Origin: Anatilimnocola aggregata
GTDB taxonomy: Bacteria > Planctomycetota > Planctomycetia > Pirellulales > Pirellulaceae
Length of the DNA: 64,000 nucleotides
Direction of reading: 5' to 3'
NCBI RefSeq assembly: GCF_007747655.1
Contig: NZ_CP036274.1
Location: 3,348,001 to 3,412,000, forward strand
Shown: piece by piece, positions 51,894 to 60,197 of the stretch
Layout: each line of letters starts with the position of its first letter
How positions within the stretch are numbered: the first letter of the stretch is position 1
The notes under the pieces: model-generated
What the model saw: only the letters and a program-made list of their open reading frames with translations
The model's database searches: none
What the model was told of the DNA's origin: nothing
Translations under genes and position numbers: made by a program

Positions 51894-54092
51894 TTACAGA
51901 GTAGAAGGTCGCTCGGGCGACTCAACTTCGTCTCGGCTTTGCGGGCGGGTGCGGAGCATGCCGAAGAGTGGGCGAAAGTAGCTGCTCGAGGTGTTCATGA
52001 GCGGCACGGGGAGGCGAATGGCAAGGGGTGCGGGTACTTCGCTCAGCAGCCAGTCACCCCCCGTCAACTTGCAACTCGAAGCCATGAACTTTTGCACCGA
52101 TTCGATTTGCACCAAGTGATCGCCACTCCACAGAACCTGCGGCGTCGCAGTTGCCGAGAACAAGATCAGTCGGTCGGCCGTACCTAGTAACCATAGATCG
52201 ACCGATTTGAGATCGAGAGGCATCTGCCCATCCGGCCATTCGAGCGTTACGGGGTGAAAGAGATAGAAGCGAGAGGAGTCGCCAGCGAGCAAATCGAGCA
52301 CTGCCCGCATGACGTGCGCCGGCGCTCGTCGCAGCGGCGCTTCGGGATGCAACCGCTCGGCGAAATAGGCCTGCCGCTGTTTCGTCAACAAGGCCTCGAA
52401 AGTCTTTGCATCTTTGCGCAAGTAGGCTGCCACGGCGAAGAGCGAATCTTCGCGCTGCACGTCGTGCGGTGGCACACGAGCATCGAGCGCTGCCAGATCG
52501 TCGAGATAGATGCCTACCAGATCGCTATCAGGATCGAGGTCGGGATGCTCAAAGAAGTAGGGAGGATTCTCCAACAGTTGAGCAAGGAGCGATTCCCGTT
52601 GGTCGTCTGGGATTTGAGCAAAGATGCGGGTGTTACTTAGCAACGCGGGCAGTTCTTCGGGCTCAAGTTCTTTCTCGCCGACCAGGTAGCTAGCGAGCGA
52701 GCGAACGGCATCGGTCAGTTGTTCGCGCACGCTCATGAGGGCCGGTTTCAGGCCGACGGTTAGTTTTACTTGCAAGCGAGCTTCGACGCCTTGCTTCCAG
52801 GTTGCGATCCGTTCGGGGCTGCGGCCGTGCAGGTATAGATCGAGAAACTTCTCGAGTCGCGTGGCAATGGCGTGCCGCTCGTCGCTCAGCAGGCAATCGA
52901 GGGCGTGATATTTCTGGGGCTGCGCGCTTTGATGAGCAGCGAGACAACGGTAGAGAAAGAGGCGGTCGTACTCGCAGCGGAATTGCAGCGCACCGATTTC
53001 CTTCAGCGAAGCTGACAGACCTTCGCGCGATAGAGGAAAGGCGGAGATGAGTTCTGTCAGTTCCGCACCATAGATCCAGTTCGCATCGCGATGGCGAAAA
53101 TCACCGCCGTAGATTGCGGCCACTTCACAGCCAATGACGCGCACCACACTCGACAGCAGCGCGAGCGCCTGGCGATTCACGACCTGCTGGGCGATGACCG
53201 TGGCTCCTTGTCTGCCAATCGAGCCCAGAACCCACCACGCGCCGAGTGCCAGCGGATTGGCACCCATCGCAAAGCGGCTCAAGTAATACGCCGTGTTCAC
53301 GTACGGCCAATAGGGCTCTGTCTTTCGATAAAGTCGATAACCTTCGACTGCGCGGCGAACATACTGATAAAGCGCGCTGAGGTTGTAGTCTTTCACCGAG
53401 ACAGGAAGTTGGTCGAGCACGATCAGAATGTTGAGCGCACCACGACTAGACGCGCGGACGATCTGATCGAGGCTGACTTCGAGCAGCGGCTGCTCGGCAG
53501 AAGGTTGATAGAGACGCGCCACTTTCAAAACGAGTTGATGAGCATCGTCGCGGACCAGTACGGGCTGGAATTGTCCCTCGATCAGATATTTGTTGCTGAT
53601 GATGTTGTCGTACAGGACCTGCGTTTCTTGCTTCAGCAGTTCCATCAGCTGGCGATCTTTGCGAACCAAATCGGAAATGTTCCCAGCTGGAGCGGGGCCA
53701 GATGCGAGGGACAACGGCTCGGGGAATTCCATCCATTCGTGAAAGGTCAAGAGCCGCTTAGCGAGGGCCTGTTCGCGCACATCGAGTTGACTAGCCTGCT
53801 GTTCGAACTGCTTTTGCACCAGAGCCTGCTGCTCGGCCATGTCTGCCTTGAGGCGGGCAATGCGGGCTTCTTCTTCGGCAACGTTTTGACGAAGCTGTTC
53901 GATCTGCTGTTCGTCGGCCGATAGTTGGCGGCGCAACCAGAATGTTGAACCAGCGACGGCAGCGATGCCGAGGTAAATGGCTAACTGCCACCAGCCGAGC
54001 GTCTCGCGCGCAGCAATCGTCGCGACCACAATGGCGACAGCACCTGTAGCCACGAGAATCAGTGGAGTCCATTGCCAGCGGAACTTGATCAT
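51894..54092 (-). CDS. large membrane-anchored hypothetical protein with coiled coil
   Basis: The 732-residue protein has two N-terminal hydrophobic segments (LILVATGAVAIVVATIAA and LAIYLGIAAVAGSTFWL), then a coiled coil at about 58-105 (EQQIEQLRQNVAEEEARIAR, ADMAEQQALVQKQFEQQ). A long soluble region follows, with no domain I recognise. Segments such as LNILIVLDQLPVSVKDYNLS and NWIYGAELTELISAFPL suggest a globular cytosolic domain. It is convergent with the iron-sulfur gene, with 6 nt between the stops. Family and function are unknown; a role in membrane or vesicle organisation is only a guess. Confidence 0.7.
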   Translation of the reverse strand: MIKFRWQWTPLILVATGAVAIVVATIAARETLGWWQLAIYLGIAAVAGSTFWLRRQLSADEQQIEQLRQNVAEEEARIARLKADMAEQQALVQKQFEQQASQLDVREQALAKRLLTFHEWMEFPEPLSLASGPAPAGNISDLVRKDRQLMELLKQETQVLYDNIISNKYLIEGQFQPVLVRDDAHQLVLKVARLYQPSAEQPLLEVSLDQIVRASSRGALNILIVLDQLPVSVKDYNLSALYQYVRRAVEGYRLYRKTEPYWPYVNTAYYLSRFAMGANPLALGAWWVLGSIGRQGATVIAQQVVNRQALALLSSVVRVIGCEVAAIYGGDFRHRDANWIYGAELTELISAFPLSREGLSASLKEIGALQFRCEYDRLFLYRCLAAHQSAQPQKYHALDCLLSDERHAIATRLEKFLDLYLHGRSPERIATWKQGVEARLQVKLTVGLKPALMSVREQLTDAVRSLASYLVGEKELEPEELPALLSNTRIFAQIPDDQRESLLAQLLENPPYFFEHPDLDPDSDLVGIYLDDLAALDARVPPHDVQREDSLFAVAAYLRKDAKTFEALLTKQRQAYFAERLHPEAPLRRAPAHVMRAVLDLLAGDSSRFYLFHPVTLEWPDGQMPLDLKSVDLWLLGTADRLILFSATATPQVLWSGDHLVQIESVQKFMASSCKLTGGDWLLSEVPAPLAIRLPVPLMNTSSSYFRPLFGMLRTRPQSRDEVESPERPSTL

Positions 54093-54220
54093 GCGAAACA
54101 GGGCAGGTTCGAAGTGTGAAGTTTCAGGCTCAAAGTTGACGGCAACTGCCCAAGCAAATCATTCTAGCTCCTTTTGCCTGCAAATGATGAGCCGGGGACT
54201 CACCCGCCGTCTTATGGCCG

Positions 54221-54688
54221 CTAATTCCCAGGGTTCCAGGCCATGATTGTAATAGGCTCGCCGCGGTAGACCGCACCTTCGACGCGATGCCAGCCCAGGC
54301 TGGCGTAAAAGCGTTCATGGTGGAAGGTAAACAAGTAGAGTTTGGTCACGCCGAGAGATTCTGCTTCCGCCATGATCCGCTCTACTAGTTGGCGACCGAT
54401 GCCTCGCGCGCGATGCTCCGGCGCGACGAACACGCTGGCCAGCCAAGGAGTGTATTCGGGGCGCAGGTCGAGATCTTGCTCGACCAGGGATGCGGAGCCC
54501 AGAAGTTCCGTGCCCTCGACACCAACGAAGGTCGTGGGAATGGCATGTTCTTGGAGATGCCGTTGCAGCTTGAGGCTACGGGCGGCTATATCGTTCGTAG
54601 GATTCAGTTTCCCCCATTCGCCAAAGTGCCATGCGGCTAGTTGCTCGATGGTATCGGGTCGCGCGGCGAGAGGAAGTATTTCGAGCAT
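54221..54688 (-). CDS. GNAT-family N-acetyltransferase
   Basis: The 155 residues fit a single GNAT domain. Motif A is WLASVFVAPEHRARGIGRQL, with the R/Q-x-x-G-x-G/A acetyl-CoA loop (RARGIG), followed by VERIMAEAESLGVTKLYLF and HHERFYASLGWHRVEGAVY as the last strand-helix pair. The start at 54688 (MLEILPLAARPD) matches the usual GNAT start; upstream in-frame sequence is not protein-like. The substrate is unknown. The gene lies between the large membrane protein and the Cys-rich gene on the same strand. Confidence 0.9.
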   Translation of the reverse strand: MLEILPLAARPDTIEQLAAWHFGEWGKLNPTNDIAARSLKLQRHLQEHAIPTTFVGVEGTELLGSASLVEQDLDLRPEYTPWLASVFVAPEHRARGIGRQLVERIMAEAESLGVTKLYLFTFHHERFYASLGWHRVEGAVYRGEPITIMAWNPGN

Positions 54689-54834
54689 GGGGTGACGGAA
54701 GACTAAGGGGCTAGGGACTGGGTAAGTCGGAGTTCTGAATGTAGTTATAGTCCTTGTCAGCTCAGGGCTGTTTGGTCCCAAACTCTCGTCAACCCTAGTT
54801 CCCAGTTCCTAGCCTCCAGTTCCCAAGAAATAAG

Positions 54835-54870
54835 AACGGCCTGTTCAACTCGAAAGCTGAACAGGCCGTT
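54835..54870 (-). terminator. strong intrinsic terminator for the Cys-rich gene
   Basis: AACGGCCTGTTCA (54835-54847) and TGAACAGGCCGTT (54858-54870) form a perfect 13-bp stem with a 10-nt loop, 29 nt after the stop codon. On the minus strand it is followed by CTTATTTC, a moderate T-rich tail. It would stop transcription before the GNAT gene. Confidence 0.85.
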
Positions 54871-54899
54871 TCTCGTGTCAGAGCCTCTAACCAACTAGC

Positions 54900-55919
54900 T
54901 TAGCGAACCAAGCTGGTGCTGGCATGAACGACTCGACGGGGAGCGGGGATGTAGGCCGAAGGATCGACCACTGGGGCTGGCGGCATCGGCGACGCGTCGA
55001 TGCTGGTAGCCGAGGTGCCTTCGAGGCCACAAGCAGGAGCAGCGGCTGGGCCAGCACAGGTCGGCTGAGGAGCCGGGGCTGGGGCGGCACAGGTCGGAGC
55101 AGGAGCAGGAGCGGCACAAGTCGGAGCAGGAGCCCCGCAGCTTGGGGCAGCAGCACCACAGCCAGGAGCAGCAGCTCCGCAGCCAGGGGCAGCCGTCGCA
55201 CAGCCAGTGCTGCAGCCGTTCGAGCAACCGCTCTTGCAGCAACCACCGATCAAGCAACCACCACGGCACTTCTTGGTGCAGCAGAAGATGCGATCGAGCA
55301 AGCCAGTCTTGCAGCAGCTGCCGCAAGCAGGTTTGCACGACGAGCAGGCAGGAGCAGCAGCACCGCAGCTGGGGTCGTAACCACAGCTAGGAGCAGCGGC
55401 AACACCGCAAGTCGGGGCAGCAGCAGGAGCTGCACAGGTCGGGGCAGCAGCACCGCAGGTCGGAGCAGGCATACCGCAGCTAGGAGCGGCAACACCGCAG
55501 CTAGGAGCAGCAGCCGCACAACCCGTGTTGCAGCCAGTCGAGCAAGGCGAGCAGCATTTGCGGCCGTGGTGACGGTGTCCGCAGCTGTTGCAGCTATTGC
55601 AGCTGTTGCAGGCCGGGGCAGCTGCACACGAAGGAGCAGCAGCACAGGTCGGAGCAGCAACACCGCAAGAAGGAGCAGCAGCACCGCAAGTCGGGGCAGC
55701 AGCCGAGCAAGTGTTGCAACCCGTCGAGCAAGTGTTGCAAGCAGGCTTGCAGCACTTCACTTTGACGCATTTAACTTTGCAGCAGTTGGTTTCGCAGCAG
55801 CTGCTTTGGCAACCGCAACCGCTGGAACCGAGCATCCGGTCCAACAGTTCGAAGCCGAAGCTTTGGCTGCAAGTTGCCAAACCGAGAACAATCGTACTGA
55901 GAATAATGTTCCACTTCAT
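54900..55919 (-). CDS. exported Cys/Ala/Pro-rich repeat protein, possible envelope component
   Basis: The ATG at 55919 has AAGGAGA upstream. A signal peptide (IILSTIVLGLATCSQSFG) precedes a mature part with more than 50 Cys by my count, about one residue in six. Clusters such as CGCQSSCCETNCCKVKC and CCKPACNTCSTGCNTC alternate with many degenerate copies of AAPSCGAAAPTC. FELLDRMLGSSGCGC is echoed mid-protein by GLLDRIFCC, showing an internal duplication. The last 50 residues lack Cys. Planctomycete cell walls were classically described as protein rich in proline and cystine, so a disulfide-linked envelope role is plausible but untested. A strong terminator follows. Confidence 0.8.
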   Translation of the reverse strand: MKWNIILSTIVLGLATCSQSFGFELLDRMLGSSGCGCQSSCCETNCCKVKCVKVKCCKPACNTCSTGCNTCSAAAPTCGAAAPSCGVAAPTCAAAPSCAAAPACNSCNSCNSCGHRHHGRKCCSPCSTGCNTGCAAAAPSCGVAAPSCGMPAPTCGAAAPTCAAPAAAPTCGVAAAPSCGYDPSCGAAAPACSSCKPACGSCCKTGLLDRIFCCTKKCRGGCLIGGCCKSGCSNGCSTGCATAAPGCGAAAPGCGAAAPSCGAPAPTCAAPAPAPTCAAPAPAPQPTCAGPAAAPACGLEGTSATSIDASPMPPAPVVDPSAYIPAPRRVVHASTSLVR

Positions 55920-56572
55920 CGAAAGACGTCTCCTTAACGATGGAACCAATCAACCTGGCGCAGCTACCGGCACCGTCCGACACGTGGCTTAGGGCGGCCG
56001 CGCTAGAGGCACGCGTGCCATGTCACGGTGGGCAGCATCCCGTGGGCAATCCGATTGCCGGCGGGATCTTGGAATGTGTGCGGTGGGTTTTGCCAGTGTG
56101 CGGGATAGGTGGGCTTGAGCCCGCACATTCGTGGTGGGATTCACCAAACCGGTCGAGTCGTCCTGTGACCCGAAAAAATCAGCTCCGGCTTCACTGGATC
56201 AGCATTACGTCCCTGGCGGGTCGCAATTATTGATTGTGACACCTACCCTATCGTCGCGGCTGACTCTGCCTCTTGAACGCACGCAACCAATTTTCAGCTA
56301 TTGGGTTAGGACAACGCTCAGGCAAACTTTGACGCACCTGGAAGATGTTCCGAACGTGCCGCTTAACCACCCCCATTGCAGGCCGAACGGCAGAACAACT
56401 CGACCCTGCCGGCAAGGTCGCTGCTGGCAGAGAAATGCTGCGCGGCGACGGTCATTCGCTAATCGTTAAAGTCCGCTGCGGGAAGTCGCAAGGGAGGAAA
56501 AACACGACATCACGAGAAGGATCGATTTAGGGATATAATACGACGAGTCTGATCACTTCGAAGGTTTTACGA
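55920..56572. other. intergenic region, 653 bp, no gene recognised
   Basis: It separates the Cys-rich gene from a small plus-strand gene (divergent). It contains a nested hairpin: GTGCGGG (56098-56104) pairs with CCCGCAC (56120-56126), and inside it GGGC/GCCC. A TATAAT box at 56534-56539 lies 34 bp before the small gene; no convincing -35 partner was found. Short plus-strand frames in the middle have no recognisable product. Confidence 0.5.
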
Positions 56573-56770
56573 ATGAAAAAGCGACGCCGCGCACCACCCA
56601 GCGACCAACCGATTCACGGCGACCGGCCGTTGTCTCAACTAAAGCCAAGCGAGCATATTCTCATGGTTCCGTCAGATCAATTGAGATTCTGGCAGGCTTT
56701 GAATCGTCCCGTCACGTTGAGCAATAAACAACGCGAACTGGCGAAACTCATGGAGCGTGTGTCAAGCTGA
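56573..56770 (+). CDS. small basic protein resembling a DUF1778-type antitoxin C-terminus
   Basis: The 65 residues start with a basic stretch (MKKRRRAPPS). The second half HILMVPSDQLRFWQALNRPV recalls the toxin-neutralising tail of DUF1778/TacA antitoxins (usually a strand, then W-x-x-F/A-L-x-x-P). The usual ribbon-helix-helix DNA-binding half is missing. No GNAT toxin is adjacent; the nearest GNAT gene is 1.9 kb away on the other strand. GAAGG lies at ribosome-site distance and TATAAT is 34 bp upstream. It could equally be an unrelated small protein. Confidence 0.4.
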   Translation: MKKRRRAPPSDQPIHGDRPLSQLKPSEHILMVPSDQLRFWQALNRPVTLSNKQRELAKLMERVSS

Positions 56771-56777
56771 TCTGCCC

Positions 56778-57557
56778 TCAGTCCATGCCCAGATCTTCAA
56801 CCAGCCGCGACTCCGGCTTAATCGATTCCACAGGTTCTCCGAGTAGATCAGCCAGGCATTTCTGGACGAAGATCCAAACTTGTAGGCGGTTCAGTTTCAC
56901 TGCAGCCAAGCGACCGAAAAATCGCGGATTCAGTGCGGCAAGATGATCCGCGAGTTGTCCAACAGTTTTCGTCGACGGCGTCGCAGCGAACCATCGTTTG
57001 CCAGCTATCAGCCCACCGACATACGCCAACAGAAAAGCAAAACCGCCACCAAGTGCTGCTGACAGAAAATCAACACGACATCTTTCAGCGAAGATGAGCA
57101 GCCCCAACACCGCCGAGAAGCCGGCAATGATGCCCATTTGTCTCCAGGACAACCATAAATGTGGTGTTTGCAATCCTGCCAACTTCAACGTTCGAAAGAA
57201 CGAGCGAACTTGTCGGCCACGAATCAAACTCGCGAGTTTCAACTCCTCGGGAAAGTCTAGCGACGAGTGATTCGGTTGCTGTTTAAACTCCCTAAGCTTC
57301 TCTTGCAGCCAGCGGAGTGCAGCTCGGTTAATCAAATCCACTGCAGCTTGAGTTAGCTCAGGAGGTGACGAATCTGCTGTTAGGCTGCTCTCTTGGGGTA
57401 ATCGCTCCGTTTCAGGCAACTTCTCGAAGACAAAATCCGCAAGGCTCCCTGCAGTAACTGGTTTCTGCGCGGCGAGTTCTTGCCAATCTCGATGCGAAAT
57501 TTTGACGTCGAACTCTTCTTCAACCGCGTAGACTAACTCAATGAAGTCCATTCCCAT
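56778..57557 (-). CDS. membrane protein with acyl-carrier-like halves at both ends in permuted order
   Basis: Residues 1-45 (MGMDFIELVYAVEEEFDVKI, then VTAGSLADFVFEKL) look like the second half of an acyl carrier protein, from the DSL motif onward. Residues 225-259 (VQKCLADLLGEPVESIKPES, then RLVEDLGMD) look like the first half and end exactly before the DSL serine. The middle has two membrane segments (GIIAGFSAVLGLLIFAERC, AALGGGFAFLLAYVGGLIAG). At the N-terminus Phe replaces the phosphopantetheine Ser (GMDF for GMDS). The gene is AT-richer than its neighbours. I recall similar planctomycete proteins starting MGLD, but cannot verify it. Confidence 0.6.
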   Translation of the reverse strand: MGMDFIELVYAVEEEFDVKISHRDWQELAAQKPVTAGSLADFVFEKLPETERLPQESSLTADSSPPELTQAAVDLINRAALRWLQEKLREFKQQPNHSSLDFPEELKLASLIRGRQVRSFFRTLKLAGLQTPHLWLSWRQMGIIAGFSAVLGLLIFAERCRVDFLSAALGGGFAFLLAYVGGLIAGKRWFAATPSTKTVGQLADHLAALNPRFFGRLAAVKLNRLQVWIFVQKCLADLLGEPVESIKPESRLVEDLGMD

Positions 57558-57584
57558 GCATTGACCAGCCGTGCAATCACGTCG

Positions 57585-58196
57585 CTAAACCACGCCGCTA
57601 CTCGATTCCAGCTCATTCAGAATCAGCCGAATCGCTTCCACGCACATGCTTGTCGGCAAGCTGGGGACGTCGTGGCGCTCGTGTAAGGTCTGGGCGGGGG
57701 TGAGTGGTAGGTGAATGAAGGCTGCCTGTGAGTTGAGTTGCTGCTGAGCAGCGAAGTGGTGGCAGAGGTAAAGAATCGCGTTGCACAGATAAGTCCCTGC
57801 GTGATACGAGACTTGCACCGGAATGCCTGCTTCCCGAATCTTGGCCGACCATTGGCCAAGTGGCAGGGCGGTGCGATAAGCGGCGGGACCATCCACCACA
57901 AGTGGCTGAAAATCGTCGGGCGATTGCTGCGAGTGTCCGGCGACGTTGATGCCGACTGCTTCGAGGTGAATTCGCGATGAGCCGGGTGCCTGGCCAAGGT
58001 GCAGTACGTAGTCGTAATTCGCGGCAAGGTCTTCAGCCAACTTGGCCCGCGTCTTTTCAAAATCGACCGGATACCGCCGTGTTACGACCCTGGGCCGTTC
58101 CGGCAACTGGCTCGTCAGCGCCACGAGCGCATCCCAACTGGCATTGGTTCCCCAGCGGTCGTATGGCTCGAAAGCAGTGATGAGAACGGTTTTCAT
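57585..58196 (-). CDS. pcp: pyroglutamyl-peptidase I-like cysteine peptidase
   Basis: This 203-residue protein belongs to peptidase family C15, which removes N-terminal pyroglutamate. It begins MKTVLITAFEPYDRWGTNAS, typical of the family. The catalytic Cys lies in SYHAGTYLCNAILYLCHH (near residue 140) and the His in AAFIHLPLTP (near 163). The Glu is expected near LEAVGIN. The ATG at 58196 is chosen because the family starts there; a longer upstream extension has no family match. The permuted ACP-like gene follows 27 nt after the stop on the same strand. Confidence 0.9.
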   Translation of the reverse strand: MKTVLITAFEPYDRWGTNASWDALVALTSQLPERPRVVTRRYPVDFEKTRAKLAEDLAANYDYVLHLGQAPGSSRIHLEAVGINVAGHSQQSPDDFQPLVVDGPAAYRTALPLGQWSAKIREAGIPVQVSYHAGTYLCNAILYLCHHFAAQQQLNSQAAFIHLPLTPAQTLHERHDVPSLPTSMCVEAIRLILNELESSSGVV

Positions 58197-58242
58197 AAAC
58201 CGACTATAGCTCGAAACGCGGCGAAAGTGGCGCGCCGACCAA

Positions 58243-59898
58243 CTAGGACACCACTTCCACTGCTGCCAACTCATCCACCGCGACCGGATAGTTCGCAAAC
58301 TGCAAGCTGTAGTGTTCTTGAAACCAGTCGCGAATGTGTGGAACTCGCGCGCTGTCGTAAGCTGGCGCGACATGAATCGTCTTGCCAAACGGCGTCGCCC
58401 GCAGCTCTCCGTCGTCGATCAGAACTTCGCCCGCCTTGAGGACGTAACGTGGCATTTCGAACATCCGCTGCTTGTCGTCGTGCGGTGAATAGAGCGTGAT
58501 GTCGGCGTCGGCGCCGATCCCGAGATGCCCTTTGTGTTTGAGGCCCAGCATGCGGGCGGGACCAGCACGGGTGATGATGCAAATCTCTTGCAGGGTGTAC
58601 TCACGTGTGAGATCGCCAAGTTGCGAACGTTTGCGCACCTCGGGATGGCAGCGAGCCAGGGCCTCTTCGCGAAAACTGCGGTCCATGAGCAGCCGAATGA
58701 TCTGCGGATAGGCGAGAAAGCTGCCGCCGTTCGGATGATCGGTGCTCATCGCCACGCGCCACGGATCGCTCACGAGCAGGTACCACTCCAGCCCAATCGC
58801 CCATTGCAGCCCGCTAACGAGATTCTTATTGCGATACTTGATCGGCGAGACACCGCAGCCCGATTCCATCTCGGTGTCGTTGCTATACCACTTGCTCTGC
58901 GAGAGGTTGGCCAGGTAATAGCCAAGCGGACCGTCGCCGGTCATGCTCGTCGTTTCGCCGAACAGCACTTGCCCAACATCGACCGTGATGTTTGGATGGC
59001 TGTTCACATAGTCGGCCAACTGAGCGACTTTGCTGTTGAAGGTGTTCTCGTCTCCATCGCCACCGCCATAGCTATGAAATTGAATGTGAGTGAGATGGCC
59101 CCGATAGCCTTCGAGGGCCCGCATGGTTTCGAGCGTGGTCTGCCAATTGCCGGGCATGCCGAGCTGATTGCAATGGATGTGCGCGGGGTGGGGCAGATTC
59201 AGTTCGTTCGCCGCGCGGACGATCTCGCGCACAATCTGCCGCGGCGTAACGTCGAAATGACCAACCTTTTCGTCAAGTCCCGTGACATTACCGCTGGGAA
59301 GTTGCTTCCACACTTCCACGCCGCCGGGATTAACGATCTTGGGGGCGTAACCTTTGGCAGCGCTCAGGAGCCAGGCCAGAAAGTTCTTCACCCGCTCGGG
59401 CTCGCTGTCGCGAATCGCGTTCAGGATGTAATGGTTGTTGCCCGTAAGAACAAAGAAGCCCTTATCGAGACAGGGCGTATCGGCGAACTCTTCGTGGGTG
59501 TGCCGTGCGAGTAGAGGCGTCACTGCAGCATCGAAGGCGGTCGTATAGCCCATGCCGAGATACTTGTAGCCCGTGGCAAAGGTGCTGGGCACGCTGCCGA
59601 GAGTGCCGCTTCGTGTGAGTTCGGTCCGCTCCACCTTTTCCGCAGTTCTTTTCTCCGCTGCTCGCATTTTGCGGCCGGCATTCACCTTGGAGCCAGCGAT
59701 GTGGCAGTGCATGTCGACACCGCCAGGCATTACCACTAGCCCGCGCGCATCGAGCGTTCGGTTGGGTCGTATCGTGGGATCGGTCGGAGCAGCGACGAGC
59801 TTGCCGCCGGCGATCCATAGATCGCGCACCTGGCCATCGATGCCATTGGCCGGATCGTAGACCGTGCCGCCCGTGATGAGGAGAAATTCTTGATTCAT
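58243..59898 (-). CDS. fwdA: formylmethanofuran dehydrogenase subunit A-like amidohydrolase
   Basis: The 551-residue protein matches FwdA/FhcA, the amidohydrolase subunit that handles the formyl group in methanofuran/tetrahydromethanopterin C1 transfer. Metal motifs are GGVDMHCHIAGSKVNAGRKM (HxH, near residue 65), PHPAHIHCNQLG and STDHPNGGSFLAYPQIIRLL (Asp and His). KIVNPGGVEVWKQL follows the expected Lys region. In non-methanogenic bacteria this protein is part of the formyltransferase-hydrolase complex. No FhcB, C or D gene lies in this window. H4MPT-linked C1 genes are known in planctomycetes, often scattered as here. Confidence 0.92.
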   Translation of the reverse strand: MNQEFLLITGGTVYDPANGIDGQVRDLWIAGGKLVAAPTDPTIRPNRTLDARGLVVMPGGVDMHCHIAGSKVNAGRKMRAAEKRTAEKVERTELTRSGTLGSVPSTFATGYKYLGMGYTTAFDAAVTPLLARHTHEEFADTPCLDKGFFVLTGNNHYILNAIRDSEPERVKNFLAWLLSAAKGYAPKIVNPGGVEVWKQLPSGNVTGLDEKVGHFDVTPRQIVREIVRAANELNLPHPAHIHCNQLGMPGNWQTTLETMRALEGYRGHLTHIQFHSYGGGDGDENTFNSKVAQLADYVNSHPNITVDVGQVLFGETTSMTGDGPLGYYLANLSQSKWYSNDTEMESGCGVSPIKYRNKNLVSGLQWAIGLEWYLLVSDPWRVAMSTDHPNGGSFLAYPQIIRLLMDRSFREEALARCHPEVRKRSQLGDLTREYTLQEICIITRAGPARMLGLKHKGHLGIGADADITLYSPHDDKQRMFEMPRYVLKAGEVLIDDGELRATPFGKTIHVAPAYDSARVPHIRDWFQEHYSLQFANYPVAVDELAAVEVVS

Positions 59899-59954
59899 GC
59901 CCGCTGTTGCTCTTGCTTGCCTGTCGTCGTTGGCAGCTTAACCTTCCGTAGTAC

Positions 59955-60164
59955 TTATCGGGCCTTTAAACTTTTCTCGTGATTTCGCTTATCCATGTAA
60001 TACGAAGCGCCGAGATTCAAGACGATCAAAATCGTGGCTGCCGAGGCGAGCAGATAGTCGCGCTCGCCCCACACGCGGTTCGGATCGCGCAGCAGGAGAA
60101 TGCAACCGAGCGCGAGGACCAGCACGGCGCCGATCGCAGCTCGGCGAAAGTTGGTGTATTTCAT
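59955..60164 (-). CDS. small two-helix membrane protein, 69 aa
   Basis: Two hydrophobic segments at about 8-26 (RAAIGAVLVLALGCILLLRD) and 38-56 (LLASAATILIVLNLGASYYM) with basic ends indicate a small inner-membrane hairpin. No family was recognised. It lies between fwdA and a TIM-barrel gene on the same strand, 33 nt after the latter, so it is probably co-transcribed. Confidence 0.55.
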   Translation of the reverse strand: MKYTNFRRAAIGAVLVLALGCILLLRDPNRVWGERDYLLASAATILIVLNLGASYYMDKRNHEKSLKAR

Positions 60165-60197
60165 CAGCGGGCCTTCTGCAACGTTGTCGAACTGGAA

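Noticed and set aside
54924-55937. 337-codon Arg/Ser-rich plus-strand frame opposite the Cys-rich gene
   Set aside because: Arises from the repetitive antisense sequence; the minus frame has a signal peptide, ribosome site and terminator.
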